Positions 21,465 through 34,748 are shown, counted from the stretch's first letter. The stretch: 64,000 nucleotides of DNA from Gerris lacustris (GCA_951217055.1 OX578277.1:66930388-66994387), one strand, 5' to 3'. Numbers and translations are program-made. The notes: generated from the sequence alone by a model not told the origin.

Positions 21465-21472
21465 ATGTAAAC

Positions 21473-21940
21473 ACGAAACTTAAACAAGTATTATACCGAG
21501 GATTTCAGAAAGTTAAAAAGAGGATGGAATAAAGAAATGAGGGAATTCCAGAAAATTAAAAAATTGCCGACTTCGATCAGATTAAATTAACGATATTTCA
21601 ACAACAAAATGTGAAAAATTGACTGAATAATGACCAAGAAGTAGGAATAAAGGGACCTTGAATTGTAAAAAAAATAGGTGAAACGTGAAAATGATGGGTA
21701 AAATAAAAAAAGAACTAAACTCAATGCAAGAGGCCAGAAAGGGAGATCTAGTTTAAAACAAAATAATCATTGGGAGGATAAAATTTATTTGTGGGAGGTA
21801 TATGGTATATATGGTAAAGTTAGTTGGATATAATTGACGCAAGTCTCTGTCTAAGGAAATTGACTTAATTTTAAAGAAGAATTAGCATTCATTATTAAAT
21901 ATGGTTAATGTTATTAACTATTATTGTTTCTGTTATTTTA
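21473..21940. other. Purine-rich AT spacer
   Basis: No recognised gene or repeat. Confidence 0.45.
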
Positions 21941-21989
21941 TTTTAAACCTCAAGAAGCCAAGGTAAGGACAAAATATAGCTTATAAATG

Positions 21990-22390
21990 AATTAAAAGAA
22001 AATAATTTTTTTTTTAACACAATATATTTTGCCGGAAAAACGTGAACACCGTCTTTATCGAAGTCTATACGGACAGATGGTATGTCAGTATCATACATTT
22101 GTGCTCTCCAGAAAGGCCATATGATTTCTGTAATATGTCCAATAGCGCCATTCACACGACCTTTAGACACATCTACATTGTAACGCAAAATCACCTTGGC
22201 CCCAGCAAATATTTTTAATTCTTTAGGCAGCCATATAAACAAGACAGGACTTGTTTCTTTGGATGGTATAATATTATTTAAATCTATATTGTCATTTTTT
22301 CGAGTAGAATCTGTAAGACCATATTGTGCTATTACTTTGTTAACAGTTACACCACGAGCACGGAAATGTTCGAGGACTGTTTTATTGTGA
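21990..22390 (-). pseudogene. Helitron Pif1-like helicase fragment
   Basis: The minus strand from about 22385 reads 'TVLEHFRARGVTVNKVIAQ' and 'GLTDSTRKNDNIDLNN', then LKIFAGAKVILRYNVDVSKG, RVNGAIGHITEIIWP and YDTDIPSVRIDFDKDG..FPAKY. This is the C-terminal part of the Pif1-family helicase of Helitron Rep-helicase proteins (motif block 'GAKVMLR.N.D...GLVNGA.G.V'). The Rep (HUH nuclease) domain and the N-terminal Walker motifs are absent. The fragment ends where the sequence becomes low complexity, at about 22010. Confidence 0.85.
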
Positions 22391-22421
22391 TTTATACTTG
22401 TTGGTATACCTATGCCAAGTG

Positions 22422-22676
22422 TGAAGTCATATTATTTTCGTATTCCTATTCTTCTCGGCAAACCCTTTCATTTGATACCTATATCATGGACGTGCTTAAA
22501 AAATAACTAGTCCGCCATCTTGGGCCGTCCGCCATATTGGATTTAGAGTGAAGTCATTTTATTTTTCTTATTCTTCTCAGCAAACTTTTTCATTTGAGAC
22601 CCATATCATGGGCGTGCTCAAAAAAAACTAGTCCGCCATCTTGAACTGTCCACCATATTGGATTTGGAATTTCTCC
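22422..22676 (+). repeat. ~127-bp tandem repeat, two units
   Basis: Units at about 22422-22549 and 22550-22676 share 'gaagtcat.tta', 'cttctc.gcaaac', 'cccatatcatgg.cgtgct', 'actagtccgccatcttg' and 'ccatattggattt'. They lie immediately beside the Helitron helicase fragment and may be part of the same insertion. Confidence 0.7.
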
Positions 22677-23819
<1,143 letters not shown>

Positions 23820-24329
23820 TGTTAAAGCTGATATTTCAAAATTAATATTTTATTACACATAAGTTGGAAGTTTTTCGATCTAAAGTTTCCTCGGTATCAT
23901 GTGTATCTAAAAGTTAATCCTTTAATCACTCGAGCGCTGCAATCAAGACCTGACAGTTTCGATACTGATTGATGAGTATAGATATTATTTTAGCCACAAC
24001 AATTTACTTTATTGTTTTGCATTGTTACGAGGAAACACTTAAATAAAATGATCTTGATCAATAACAATTTTTAAATAAGCAATTTTTATTTTATTTAAAT
24101 ATTTTATTATTAACTTTTTAATTAGGGTGTTGCTCATTTATCTTAAAACCTAGTTCACAGGCATATACTCGTATTATTATTAGGGACCCTAGCGGTCGTT
24201 TTTTGATAGTACATAGTTGGAATTCGCGCATGTTCAAAAAAATATTAAATCGTTTCAGCATTTAGTGCCGACGGTGGAAACTACTATTTTCTAATAATGT
24301 GATCATTATTTACTGAGTAATGGTTATAC
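23820..24329. other. AT-rich spacer
   Basis: No gene or structured repeat recognised. Confidence 0.45.
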
Positions 24330-24730
24330 AATAAAATTACACATAGCTTCCTCACGTCCTATTATTGGACGAATGGTCTCATGACATTCGTATCCCTTTC
24401 TTTTCCCGGTGAGTATCACATTTTTTTATAATTCAAAATTAATTGAGCACAGACGGTTAAAGTTAATATGGGATCCATATTTTCTTTTAAATCGGATAAA
24501 ATGATAAAAAAAAAGTTTGTGATACGGAAGAGAAAAAAAGCCGTTAAAGGGCTAATTATGACATACCAAGTATCAGACAAGTGAGAAGTGAGTAGTTTTT
24601 AAGATATGGAGTAAGATATGGACGGACAGACTGACGGGAGACCCAAAATGTTCCCTCATATATCTAAGACAGATTTCTGTCATAGCATTTTTGAAATTGA
24701 AAAAAAAGAAAGTAAAAGTTGACAAATTTA
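24330..24730 (+). repeat. Dispersed repeat family B, copy 2
   Basis: Shares the 'acacatagcttcctc' start, 'ggctaattatgacata' and 'aaaatgttccctcatatatc' blocks with copy 1 at 12976-13530. Internal parts differ by deletions. Confidence 0.55.
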
Positions 24731-25485
24731 GTTGAAATTCGGTATAAATGTTCCTTTTATTAATGCTCAGGCTAAGTTCGTTGGACAGCGTTATCAGTAC
24801 AAGAGTTCGCGCTCAACACTCGCATAAACGTAAGCTTCAAATTAATGTGATTTTGGAATTTCAGGACGGGAAAATATTCTATCATCACTTATTTGATGAG
24901 ACTAACATTTTTAAAACATAACATTTTTTTAGTAAAACCAATAGCGTCAACGCTATGAAGTGATAAAGATCGTTAAAACTAAAACAGAGATCGTTAACTA
25001 CTATTAAAGCGGACCTTAAGGTTTAAAATAGAGAAAACAGAGTTTTCACCAATATCTGACGTTCTAACATATCGAATAAACATGCATGTCAAATTTCTAC
25101 CAGATACAAGCAGAAGATTTTGTGTAGTGAAGTAATACATTTTATAATAGATTAAATGAAGTATGCCAGGGCGTGAGGGTTGGAATAGTCCTGTTCCCTC
25201 TCTACAAGGCTCTTTACTACAATCAGCCTCTTAACTGATATCAACTCATCATGATATATACTATTTTCTTAATAGTCAATATTTATTGTATTACGCTCGC
25301 TTTAATGAAAGAGCCACTCGATACCTAGTTAAGTATAGTGCCTTGCTTCAAGGTAATATTAGCAAATAAGTTGTTCGGTTATAAAAAATTCTTTACAAAT
25401 TTTTCCCACCGTGTTTTTCATTTACTCTCCTTTTTAGCAGAATTTTGTCGCTTCTTGTTTTAGACTGAAAAGGTGTGGTTCCTAA
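24731..25485. other. AT-rich spacer
   Basis: No recognised gene or repeat structure. Confidence 0.45.
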
Positions 25486-26103
25486 TCTATACATATAAAA
25501 GTCAACGTATATGTGTATATACGTGTGTGTGTATGTTCTTTATACAAATCTACAGTTTTTGTCCGATCTCGATGAAAATTTGCACACTTGACCTTCAAAG
25601 CAAGGGGAATATCACTGTTTACCATGAATTTTCGAAATTAAAATTTTGGTACACAGGGGTACGGGGTACAAGTAATGAATACGGGGTCAAAGTAGTGAAT
25701 ACCCTTCATGATGCATATCGTAGCTAAGCTCTTTAAGAGTACAGTAATTGTTGTTATGAACAGTTTTGCCATATTTTGATTTAGGAGAGGGGTAAAATGG
25801 AAAAATATAGCTATATATTATATGAAAAGAAGAGTGTCTGTATGAGGGTGACTTTTATGCAAATCTACAGTTTTATCCCAATTTGATGAATATTTACACA
25901 CTTTTCCTTCAAAACAAGGTGAAGGTCACTACCTACATGAGATTACAAAATTTAAATTTTGTTACACAGGGGTGCGGGGTACAAATTTTAAAGTATTGGA
26001 TACCCTTCATGATGCATATCGTTAAAAAGCTCTTTAAGAGAAAAGTAATTGTTTTTATGTACATTATTGTCATATTTTCATTTAGGAGGGGGGTAAAATG
26101 GAA

Positions 26104-26186
<83 letters not shown>

Positions 26187-26625
26187 TAAGACAGCGTATG
26201 AGTGTGTGTGTGTATGTTTCTTATACAAATCTACAGTTTTAGTCTGATCACGATGAAAATTTGACCTTCATAGCAAGGGGAAGGTCACTTCTATATGATT
26301 TCGAAATTAAAATTTTGGTACACAGGGGTATGGGGTACAAATGTCAAAGTAATGAAAATCCTTCATGATGCATACCGTTGAAAAGCTCTTTAAGAGTACA
26401 GTAATTGTTGTTGAGTACAGTTTTGACATATTTTCATTTAGGAGGGGGAAAATTTGGGATATTTACAAATTATCTTATCTAGGAGGAGGGGGTAAAGAAA
26501 TAAATGGGAGGGATAGAATCTAGATATTCTCGTATAGTAAAATATTTTAAATGGTTCTTGATGGTAGTTTATAAACTTATCAAATAAAAACAACACTCCG
26601 TAGTGAAGCACGGGTATCCAGCTAG
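25486..26625 (+). mobile_element. Nonautonomous Helitron-type element
   Basis: The 5' end TCTATACATATAAAAGTC and the 3' end ...GAAGCACGGGTATCCAGCTAG are typical Helitron termini: a TC start, and a CTAG end preceded by a small hairpin (CCGT-G / C-ACGG around 26599-26614). The element sits between an A and a T, with no target duplication, as Helitrons do. The interior consists of three related units of about 320 bases, each with 'tatacaaatctacagtttt', a 'ttcatgatgcata' block, 'aagctctttaagag' and 'ttaggaggggg'. No Rep-helicase is encoded. Confidence 0.82.
26106..26180. repeat. (TA)n microsatellite inside the Helitron
   Basis: About 75 bases of alternating TA at the boundary of the second and third internal units. 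The apparent Ile-Tyr open frame across it is an artefact of the repeat. Confidence 0.9.
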
Positions 26626-27149
26626 TCATCCCTATAAAATACTAATAAACTTTTTATTTGAGAATAGAGGTCAAGTGAGAACGATTAGTCTAACCCACAA
26701 CACGCCGATCTATTGCAGGTCTGATGGAGATCTCATGATGCAGGTATTTTTTAAAGTGAAATTAAGATTGGTTCCTTCTTCAGTTAGATGAAATGTAACC
26801 CTCTGAGACTGGTTATACGGATACTACTTCCTCTGATTTTCATACAAATTATTTTTAATTTAAAATTTTCTAACTCAAATTATTTTAAACTTATATCTGC
26901 ATTACTTTCCTAACCCTCCACAAGATGCTCATGCATGTCATTACTGCATGAGAAAATACTGAATTGAAAAAAAAATTAAGTTAAAGCTGACCCAAAAATT
27001 ATTATGAGATGTGAGTATAAAAAATGAGTAGAACAGGATAGTGACGTAGGTACGGGGGGAGGGATCTCCCCCTTGACACACAGGAAAAAAAAAAATCTCA
27101 GGAAAAGTCAAAACAGAGAGAATTATATATTATATAAAATACTCTGCCA
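26626..27149. other. Spacer
   Basis: No recognised gene. Confidence 0.45.
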
Positions 27150-27410
27150 ATTAGTGAGGCACATAGCTTTTTCACATCCTATTTAGTAAAATTTAATGAT
27201 TTTATGCTTTTAAAACCTATTATTATCCAATTTATTTAATTTTCCCCTGTTTTTTAAATCTGTCAAAATTGTTTTAAAGTATCAATTTATCAAAATTTAA
27301 AGAGCACAGATGGTTGAAATGCGGGCTACATTCGACAAACCATCATAAATTCATAAAAATCAGGCAAGTATTTTGGATGTGTAGGTGTAAATAAATGTGT
27401 GGTGTCATAA
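27150..27410 (+). repeat. Dispersed repeat family B, copy 3
   Basis: Shares 'caattagtgaggcacatagc', 'tatcaatttatcaaaattt' and 'gtaggtgtaaataaatg' with copy 1. It ends after the latter block, so it is shorter. Confidence 0.6.
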
Positions 27411-28251
27411 ATTATAAATTTTCCCCTCGGGCAAATTCTCTGATAAAAAGTTAAAATAAATATTTCAGTGTCAGTGGTTAGAATACAAGAATTTAATTGG
27501 CTGACAAATTCGGAAGTAAATAGGGGAGCATATTGTAAAATATTACGTTCTATTTATATGTAATATACGTTGCATATATATGTAAATATATGTGTGTGTT
27601 TCGTTAGCATACCGCCCCACAAAAAGAGAAAAAGTTACCTACCTATGCGACTGGAGCAGGATGGATCAACGAACATTGATTTAAAAAAATATTTTCAACT
27701 GTCAACTTTTTAAAATGTTAACACCTCTGCACACAACAATATTCAATTGAAATATTTTGTTATCAACAGTTGTAATTATAATCAATGCCAATGTGAGCTC
27801 TTTCCCTTTAATATATGTTTAATGTTATATTAGTATGCATGCAGTGTTTTAATCCCCCTATCTAAATATAAGACAGTTAATTCACTTTAATCTATGCTTT
27901 TTGATAAGAGGATAATAATTAATTAATAAGTGTCTAATTATTTTAATTTAAACATATTCAAATATATATATATGTGTGTATATATATAATAGTGAATATT
28001 TCTAGGTGAATGAATAGTTACATAAGCTATTTGTTCTCTCTAGCCTAATATGACCTCAAAGTTTGAGGATATATTTTTTCTTTAACCGGGGAGTTTGAAC
28101 CCAAAGGAGAAAGTCTATGTCAAATTATGTAAAAAAGTTTAAATACTTTCATTGGAGATTTTGTAAGCATCACTGTGTTTATAATCAGAGTCATGGCAAA
28201 CAATTTTCAGCCTGAGAGACTATTCAAATAACACTATCATTTGAGGTTGTA
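27411..28251. other. AT-rich spacer
   Basis: No recognised gene. Short (TA) and (TG) runs occur around 27570 and 27965. Confidence 0.45.
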
Positions 28252-28587
28252 CAGTAGAGTCTCTCTAATCCGACACAAATGGGACCATGCCATGTTGGAT
28301 TACAGAGAATTGTGGATGTTTGATTTTAAATAATTCTTACACAAGTGAATCAGCCTATTTATTCTTAAAATAACTACATTTACAAAGTGTATTAAATAAT
28401 GTGAAGGGAAAAAAACTATTATTGAGAATTTTTTTGTTTACCCTAGTGCCCCTGTGATTCCCAGTTTCCCCTCTTTTTATTATCTTGACTTTCACATAGT
28501 AACAGGGGAGAAGGGGGCCTCAGCCCGCAGCGCCGGATTACTGAACATGCTGGACTAGCTAAGTGTCGCACTATAGAGACTCTACTG
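28252..28587. mobile_element. Tigger/pogo-type MITE, 336 bp
   Basis: The ends CAGTAGAGTCTCTCTAATCC (left) and GCACTATAGAGACTCTACTG (right) are inverted and match the known Tigger/pogo terminus CAGTAGAGTCTC. A TA dinucleotide flanks each side (28250-28251 and 28588-28589), as for Tc1/mariner/pogo. No transposase inside. Confidence 0.85.
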
Positions 28588-29728
28588 TATTTGCACATTT
28601 TCACTACTTTTTTTATGACTCCCTGGGACAACTGGCTCTTTACCTGGACTAGTGTTACAGGACTACTTCTTACCACCGAATAACCAGCAGGACTCACGCT
28701 CTGTAGACAAGCATGAGGAATCATGGGAATGTGAGTGCTGCTTGCATTATTTCTTAGATTTTATGCATCTTAGAAAGTACCGATGAAGGTTGAAAAAGGT
28801 TAAAAGTAAAAAAAAAATTAAATGGATCTACACTGTCCGAAAATGAAGTTAGCTGTGCTATTGCTGGTAATAATTATTTCCCTGACTACTTATCTAGATC
28901 ACTCTCAAATATTTTCCCTTCCCTTTTTTGGTTTTAAACAATCTCTTATATAGCTGATTTAGATCTTGTCACATAATAATAGAAAAAAAAAAAAATCCAT
29001 TTCTACTTCCGGGGGGTTCTGAGTAGTGCATTCTACAATTTAACCCTCAGGTATGTATGGTCCTGTCATGCCCAAAGTTGAGATAAAATATGTATGGTGG
29101 GAGGGATAAGGGCAATTGAGAAGTGTGGGATTGTCTAGCTAAACTTCTTGCTATTATCAGAAGAGCCTTGTGAATATACATACTTCAGTTCTGTGCCAAT
29201 ATTATTCTAGCCAGGCCCCTTGAGCCAATTTTACTTTGGCTTCATTATTTCACGAATGTAAGTGAAATTCATATATAAGATACAAACTAGGCATCGCGTA
29301 AAATTGGAGCAAGCTTATATGGCAATAAATATAGAATATTGGTTAAATGGTTAATTGTAATGAATGTCATAATTGAAGATAAGTGGAGGAGGGTAGGGGA
29401 GTGGGGATGCTTGGTACCAAGCTCACCTTCCTACATTAACCTATAAATATACCCCTACAGTAAAGTTGAACAAAACTAGGTCCCACAATGTTTTCATTTT
29501 TCCCTAAGAAAGTGTGTGAATTATTAAGGTTGAATTTGTATTTAAATCATACTTTGATTTGTTAGTGACGGAATAAGATGTTTATAAATAAGCAAGAATC
29601 GAAGTTTAGAGAGTACAAAGAATGTTAATCAAAAGTATGCACATACCAGTTGAACATAGTTGAATTAGAAATTAAATGTACAATATTAGAAAAATTACAT
29701 TAAATAGAGTTATTTTAAGGTCCTAACT
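28588..29728. other. Spacer without recognised gene
   Basis: A less AT-rich stretch at 28620-28740 has open frames on both strands, but I could not match them to a family. The rest is AT-rich. Confidence 0.4.
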
Positions 29729-30165
29729 TTAACCAGTCAAAGAACAATGCTCACAAATATAAGTTTGATCCTGCTCTTCTGCATTGCTGCAGGCTTCATG
29801 TGCCCATTCCTTACATTTAAGACACTGAATCCAACAGTCCTGAGATTTTTACTGGGCATACAAGAGATATGGGCTTTATCACTTTCCTTGTCGACTTTAT
29901 CTGATGAGCACTCGGCTTTTTTGTTTAGACTCTTATTTAAGCAGTTGTCGTTTTATTCTTTTATTTTCTAATGTGTTGGCATTGTTTTGTTCTTTAAGCT
30001 CAAGTTTATAGGGGAGAAGAAGTAAGAATAGCTGTCTTCCCTTGCAACTTGTTGGGGTTTCTGACAGTTCTTGGGCCTTGCTGGACACAGGAGGAGGCAT
30101 TATTTCTCTCAGAGACACTGAAAAAGAAGATAAGAGCATGGACAGCAAATCAAATTCCAAATCAG
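29729..30165 (-). pseudogene. C-terminal remnant of a pogo-class (DDE_1) transposase
   Basis: On the minus strand the higher part reads VSLREIMPPPVSSKAQELSE and later YKLELKEQNN. This is the charged linker that follows the DDE domain in insect pogo/jerky-like transposases ('I.P...KILPIP', '.SSPYK.EL'). The lower part, in a shifted frame, reads WIQCLKCKEWAHEACSN and YICEHC with a stop at 29729-29731. That is the PHD-like zinc finger ending many of these proteins (W.QC..C..WAH..C......Y.C..C). At least two frame changes separate the parts, so it is a broken relic. The catalytic domain is not found upstream. Confidence 0.72.
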
Positions 30166-33100
30166 ATGTTTAGAAATAAGTAGTCCAAAACTGGGTACCA
30201 CCCAGTTCGGCCACATTGTCAGTTCAGTTGATCAAACATTGGCGGTTCTTTCACACATCACAAGAGGGAATACAAATATCTAACTCTAACTACACATTTG
30301 CCGCATCTTCATTTCAATTCATTATATCTGTCTGTGCCTGTGACAGTCGATGACCTCCAGCCAACAGCCGTTTTTTTAACAGTTCATTCTATCAGGCCAT
30401 AAAATAATATAATACACAATATTATAATTTTATATTATAATAATGTGATTAGTAAAAAGAATTAGTAAAAAATAATTTATCTACAACAAACACAATTCAT
30501 AGAAATAAGGATAAAGATCCGACTGACAAACTTTCTTTGAATTAATATTGGCGGTGTCTTTGATTCCTTTCTTTTCTTAAAACCAATTTTAGGCGATTCT
30601 AGCTCTAGCACCCTAATAAGTTTGGATATTCTACCCCATTAGTTTAAGTGGAATCGGAAACATCTTAGAACAGTATACAGAAATCTTAGTCTAAGTTTAA
30701 AATTCATTTTGGACGTTTAAATTAAAGCACTTAACTTTTTACAGCATAATTTACTCACCTTACAAATGTCTAAAAGAAAATCATCACTTTCAGCAAAAAT
30801 TACCTAATCTATACAAATAAGTAAATAAAGAACAAAGAAGTATCCCATATCAATAATACATTCTAAATAACGATATTTTTATATAGCAGATTTATTTTTC
30901 TGGAACCATAAATTTTGTTGTAATGGAGGTCTGACTGTATATTTGCCCACTATATCTCACAAAGTCCAAAAAAAAAAAAAAAAAAAAATGTGGTGTGTAC
31001 TGTATTACGCTGGTAGACAATAGTGAAAGCATGAAAAATAATAATAATAATGAAAGTATTATAACTCCTTCGTTAGTAAATAAAGAGATAAACAATGTAA
31101 AAATGTCTGCTCATTTTTCAGCAATTATAAAATAGCTTTCATATAATTATAGATTATTTCTATATGCTGCTATTTACCTAAAAAAAAAAAAAAAAAAAAA
31201 AATCCACTGTTCATAATTTAATAAATAACGTATTTTAAAATGGGCAGAAGTTATTAAAGTAATATTTCTTGCAATTTCCATACTACTATAGACTGGCAAA
31301 GTTTTAAATTTTTTTCTTTCCTCTTGACCCTTCAACTGCTAACATTTGACACAATAATTTACCTCTGAGTTATAGATATGTTTCACCTGTCCTTAGTAAA
31401 AATGAAAATTTGCCTACAGTTTGCACTTTATGAGTGGTGACTTTTGACAGCATGGGAAAATCCGAAAAATTAGGATGGGGAGCCAATAAGAAATCAGGAT
31501 TTTGAATTCTAGAAGGTCGGGCCAACTAGGCAAACAAAAATGTCACTGGCCCCACCCCTCCCACAGGCCCAGTGGCTTCATTCTTTTCCTCCTTTAGGTT
31601 GGCCAATCTGAGAGTAAAGAGTCACAACTCGTAACATGCATACTGTAAAATATATGGTGATATTAGCACCATTAAAAAGGTTGTCCAAGTGGTCTTTAGA
31701 TTACCAGTCAACTCGAATAATGTGAACCCTGTGAATTTCACAGAATTAAAATGGTTGTCTGCTGGCACCAACTGTGACTTTTAATAAAAAAATGGAACAA
31801 AATATTACTCTGTTACAATCCCCCTCTCCTCAGAAATTGTGTTAAATTTAAAAAAAAGGAATTGACAAAATACAATAAACTAAAAAATATAAGATGAATT
31901 AATAACAAAAAATATATTACCAATAAAAATATTCAAATTTTGTTTATAATTTAATTTCATTGATAAATAAAAATCAATAACACAGGTATTTACAACAAAA
32001 AAAACAAAACAATATACTGTAAGCTAGCTCATATATGTACAGGCAGAAACAATTAACTCAATTTTATGTTTACCAAAAGACTCAAGATTGAACTAACAAC
32101 AGTCCACATTGCATTTATATTAAGTGCACAGTTACTACCATGTTCAATTTTTAAATCAATCAAACAGTAGGGATCTTAACAATAATTGTCTATTTAAAGA
32201 TTATTTTGTTGCGCTTCTAACTTAAGATCAAATGCTAATCAAATGTTAATGATAATTTACATCTTTAGTTCGTAAATGCACAGTTTGTAAACTACTTCAA
32301 TGGAATAATTTACATCTGTTTCATACAAATACAATATAGATATCAATTAATTGATATTCACAATTTGATTAATTTAAACCTTAAGAGTTATGTGTGGTCC
32401 CAAAACAATAAAAACACTTATCACAAAATGGATTATAACCTTTTCGGAGTGGAATCTCATCTTGTACCTCTTATAACATTAATTCTTATAACAAAATATG
32501 TAATGGTGGACTAAGTAAGGAAGGGATTCTATATTCTTTACTTAATGCTAATAAGTTAGCAGTTGATTCCATTTTAGCATGTAACAGAGCCACTAGAGAA
32601 ACACTTATTCTGTTATTACAGAACAATATACAGAGGTAACTTAAATTATCAGGACAAAACCATATTTTCTTTGTCATTTAAAACTTCAATGAAATTGAAC
32701 TTAGCCAACTGTAGAGAGGTCAATAACCCATGCAATTTAATTAAGTCCTTTGTAACATAGTAATGTTAAAATATGAGTACGATGTATCCTTCATTACATA
32801 GTTATTTGATTAGAAATTTAGAATGTTGTGAAATAAATCTGAGAGTAACTATTAGTTTTCTTTCTGAACTTTTATAATCTGATCTTATCAGGATTCATTT
32901 TAAAACATTTGGGTTTCATACTCACATCCCTTACGCTCAAACATTATCTTGGTGGCATGGAGTAGATTCAGTCATCAAACAAATGATCTTTGGCTCATTG
33001 TGATGTAAAAATCCACATACTATAAATACGAGATAAGAAGTTAAGGTTGAAGAGAAAAGACCACACTATAATCTTAAGATTTGCCTGTATCATTCCCACA

Positions 33101-33188
33101 TAGAATAAGAGAGGGTATTAAAAAAATCCATGTATAAAAGTCATTAAGCTAGATATATTTTATACATAAATCTTTCAGTCTTAATATT
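30166..33188. other. Intergenic AT-rich region downstream of DAD1
   Basis: Contains A-runs at about 30968-30987 and 31180-31201. No exon-like or repeat structure recognised, apart from the likely 3' UTR of the DAD1 gene at its right end. Confidence 0.45.
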
Positions 33189-33527
33189 CTACCCAATGAA
33201 GTTGAAGACAACGAGATGAAGTATAACATGGGCGAATAGGAAGTCGGCGAAGCCTCTTTCAGGTGTTATGCCGCTGAACTGGGACTTGTTTTGTGGGTTG
33301 ACTTGAAGCCGGAGACACACAGCCAGGACAAAAGAGCTCACACATGAAATAAATCCACTGAGAAACGAATTGAAGGGAAATGTACCTACTAAACAACAGT
33401 AGGCGAACTGAATAACGCCGGTAAGCAGGACGTAAAATAGATAAGCGTCAATTATCTTTAATTTCTTCGGGGTTGTCTGCGAATATTCGTTCCAGAATTT
33501 AGAAACAACGGAAGATAGATTACTCAT
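33189..33527 (-). CDS. Dad1: DAD1, oligosaccharyltransferase subunit
   Basis: A complete 112-residue protein starting [20 protein letters not shown] and ending [13 protein letters not shown]1 (Ost2 in yeast) is a small membrane subunit of the ER oligosaccharyltransferase that transfers glycans to asparagine. Its loss triggers cell death in animals. The length matches the family (about 113 residues). The conserved C-terminal half '[16 protein letters not shown]' and the hydrophobic stretches near residues 29-50, 54-74 and 93-112 are all present. The coding part has no intron. The start codon follows an A/G-rich leader, and no upstream in-frame ATG extends it. It lies head to head with the PI synthase gene. 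Confidence 0.97.
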   Translation of the reverse strand: MSNLSSVVSKFWNEYSQTTPKKLKIIDAYLFYVLLTGVIQFAYCCLVGTFPFNSFLSGFISCVSSFVLAVCLRLQVNPQNKSQFSGITPERGFADFLFAHVILHLVVFNFIG

Positions 33528-34109
33528 GACTTCTAATAAGATTTAAAACACTAATAAACAAAAATAATATAAGAAATAAGTAACTTTACAAAGGCAAAGA
33601 AACGACACGACTTCAACAAAAATACAAATACGTGTAACAACAATTGGTAAATGGAGCGATATATTTTCGAAAACGATTAAGAAAATCCAGGTTAAGTTTA
33701 ACTCATTTTGAGATTTAGAGTAGCGAGGTATTTTTTAAATTTAGTTTTTGAAAATTATAAACCATAAAAATGCATTAAACCTTAAACAATGAGCTAACTT
33801 TATTGTAAGAAATAAATGAAGTTAAGAGGGTATTATCATTATCATTATCCCCTTGTTTTGCATCAAATTAAGCAATCCTGTTTACTTTTCGAACAAAGAG
33901 TGTGACGTATTTTAGACTTGTGATAACATTATCACAAGCCGATCAATAGTATTTCAGGGTTTTAAAAAAATCGCTTAGCTTGTTGTTTTCTCTAAATCAA
34001 TATCTTTAATCCCGGTATATTCTGGATTAATTCGATAAGATTTTAAATAATAGAACTAAGTTCGATTGTATAAGTTCATTGATAAAGTTAGAAAAGTACA
34101 TTTTCTACG
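33528..34109. promoter_or_regulatory. Shared divergent promoter region, DAD1 / PI synthase
   Basis: 582 bp separate the two start codons, so both promoters and 5' UTRs must lie here, unless upstream noncoding exons exist elsewhere. I see no clear TATA box at a supported start site, which fits housekeeping-type promoters. A short palindromic piece, 'ttgtgataacattatcacaa', is at 33918-33937. No experimental start site can be inferred. Confidence 0.6.
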
Positions 34110-34748
34110 ATGGGTGACAACATTTTCCTCTTCGTTCCTAACATCATCGGCTATGCGAGAATTATCCTCACTATAGTTTCATTTTATTTTATGCCGACTA
34201 ACTATATCGTATCTGGATGGTGCTATGTTATCGGAGGTCTGCTGGACGCGGTGGACGGACATGCAGCTCGGCATTTCAACCAAAGTACCAAGTTCGGCGC
34301 TATGTTAGATCAACTTACTGATAGGTGTGGTACCATGGGACTTCTAGTCGTACTAAGTTACTTCTATAGTGAGTATATGTTCCTATTTCAGCTTAGTATG
34401 GTTATCGACATATCTTGTCACTGGATCTTCTTACACTCTTCGGTACTTCAGGGTAGAACAAGTCACAAATTCATAGACCTGTCAAGTAATCCTATCATGA
34501 GATTGTACTACACTAACCGCCCTGTTCTATTCTGGATGTGCACCTTGAACGAAGCTTTCTATATATCTTTGTATCTGATGCATTTCAATCCGGGTCCGAT
34601 CGTCAGTGGACAACCTCTGTTCAAATTGATTGCTTACATGACAGCTCCATTTGCCATTGTAAAATCACTGATATCTGTTCTTCACGGTTATGTCGCATGC
34701 AATAACATTGCTGTCATTGATGCAGAAGAAAGGAAAAAGGTTAAGTAA
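34110..34748 (+). CDS. Pis: CDP-diacylglycerol-inositol 3-phosphatidyltransferase (PI synthase)
   Basis: A complete 212-residue protein that joins CDP-diacylglycerol and myo-inositol to make phosphatidylinositol in the ER membrane. It begins MGDNIFLFVPNIIGYARIIL. It has the CDP-alcohol phosphotransferase signature D-x2-D-G-x2-A-R-x8-G-x3-D-x3-D at residues 46-71 (D46, D49, G50, A53, R54, G63, D67, D71); the four aspartates bind metal and substrate. Several hydrophobic segments follow, and the protein ends in a charged EERKKVK tail. Length fits animal PI synthases (about 210-220). The coding part is a single exon. A polyadenylation signal follows at 34781. Confidence 0.97.
   Translation: MGDNIFLFVPNIIGYARIILTIVSFYFMPTNYIVSGWCYVIGGLLDAVDGHAARHFNQSTKFGAMLDQLTDRCGTMGLLVVLSYFYSEYMFLFQLSMVIDISCHWIFLHSSVLQGRTSHKFIDLSSNPIMRLYYTNRPVLFWMCTLNEAFYISLYLMHFNPGPIVSGQPLFKLIAYMTAPFAIVKSLISVLHGYVACNNIAVIDAEERKKVK

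Noticed and set aside
22422..22676. CRISPR-like tandem repeats
   Set aside because: Two long degenerate units without spacers in a eukaryotic Helitron context.
25883..26242. 119-codon open frame with a long Ile-Tyr run
   Set aside because: It is a translation of the (TA)n microsatellite within the Helitron-type element.
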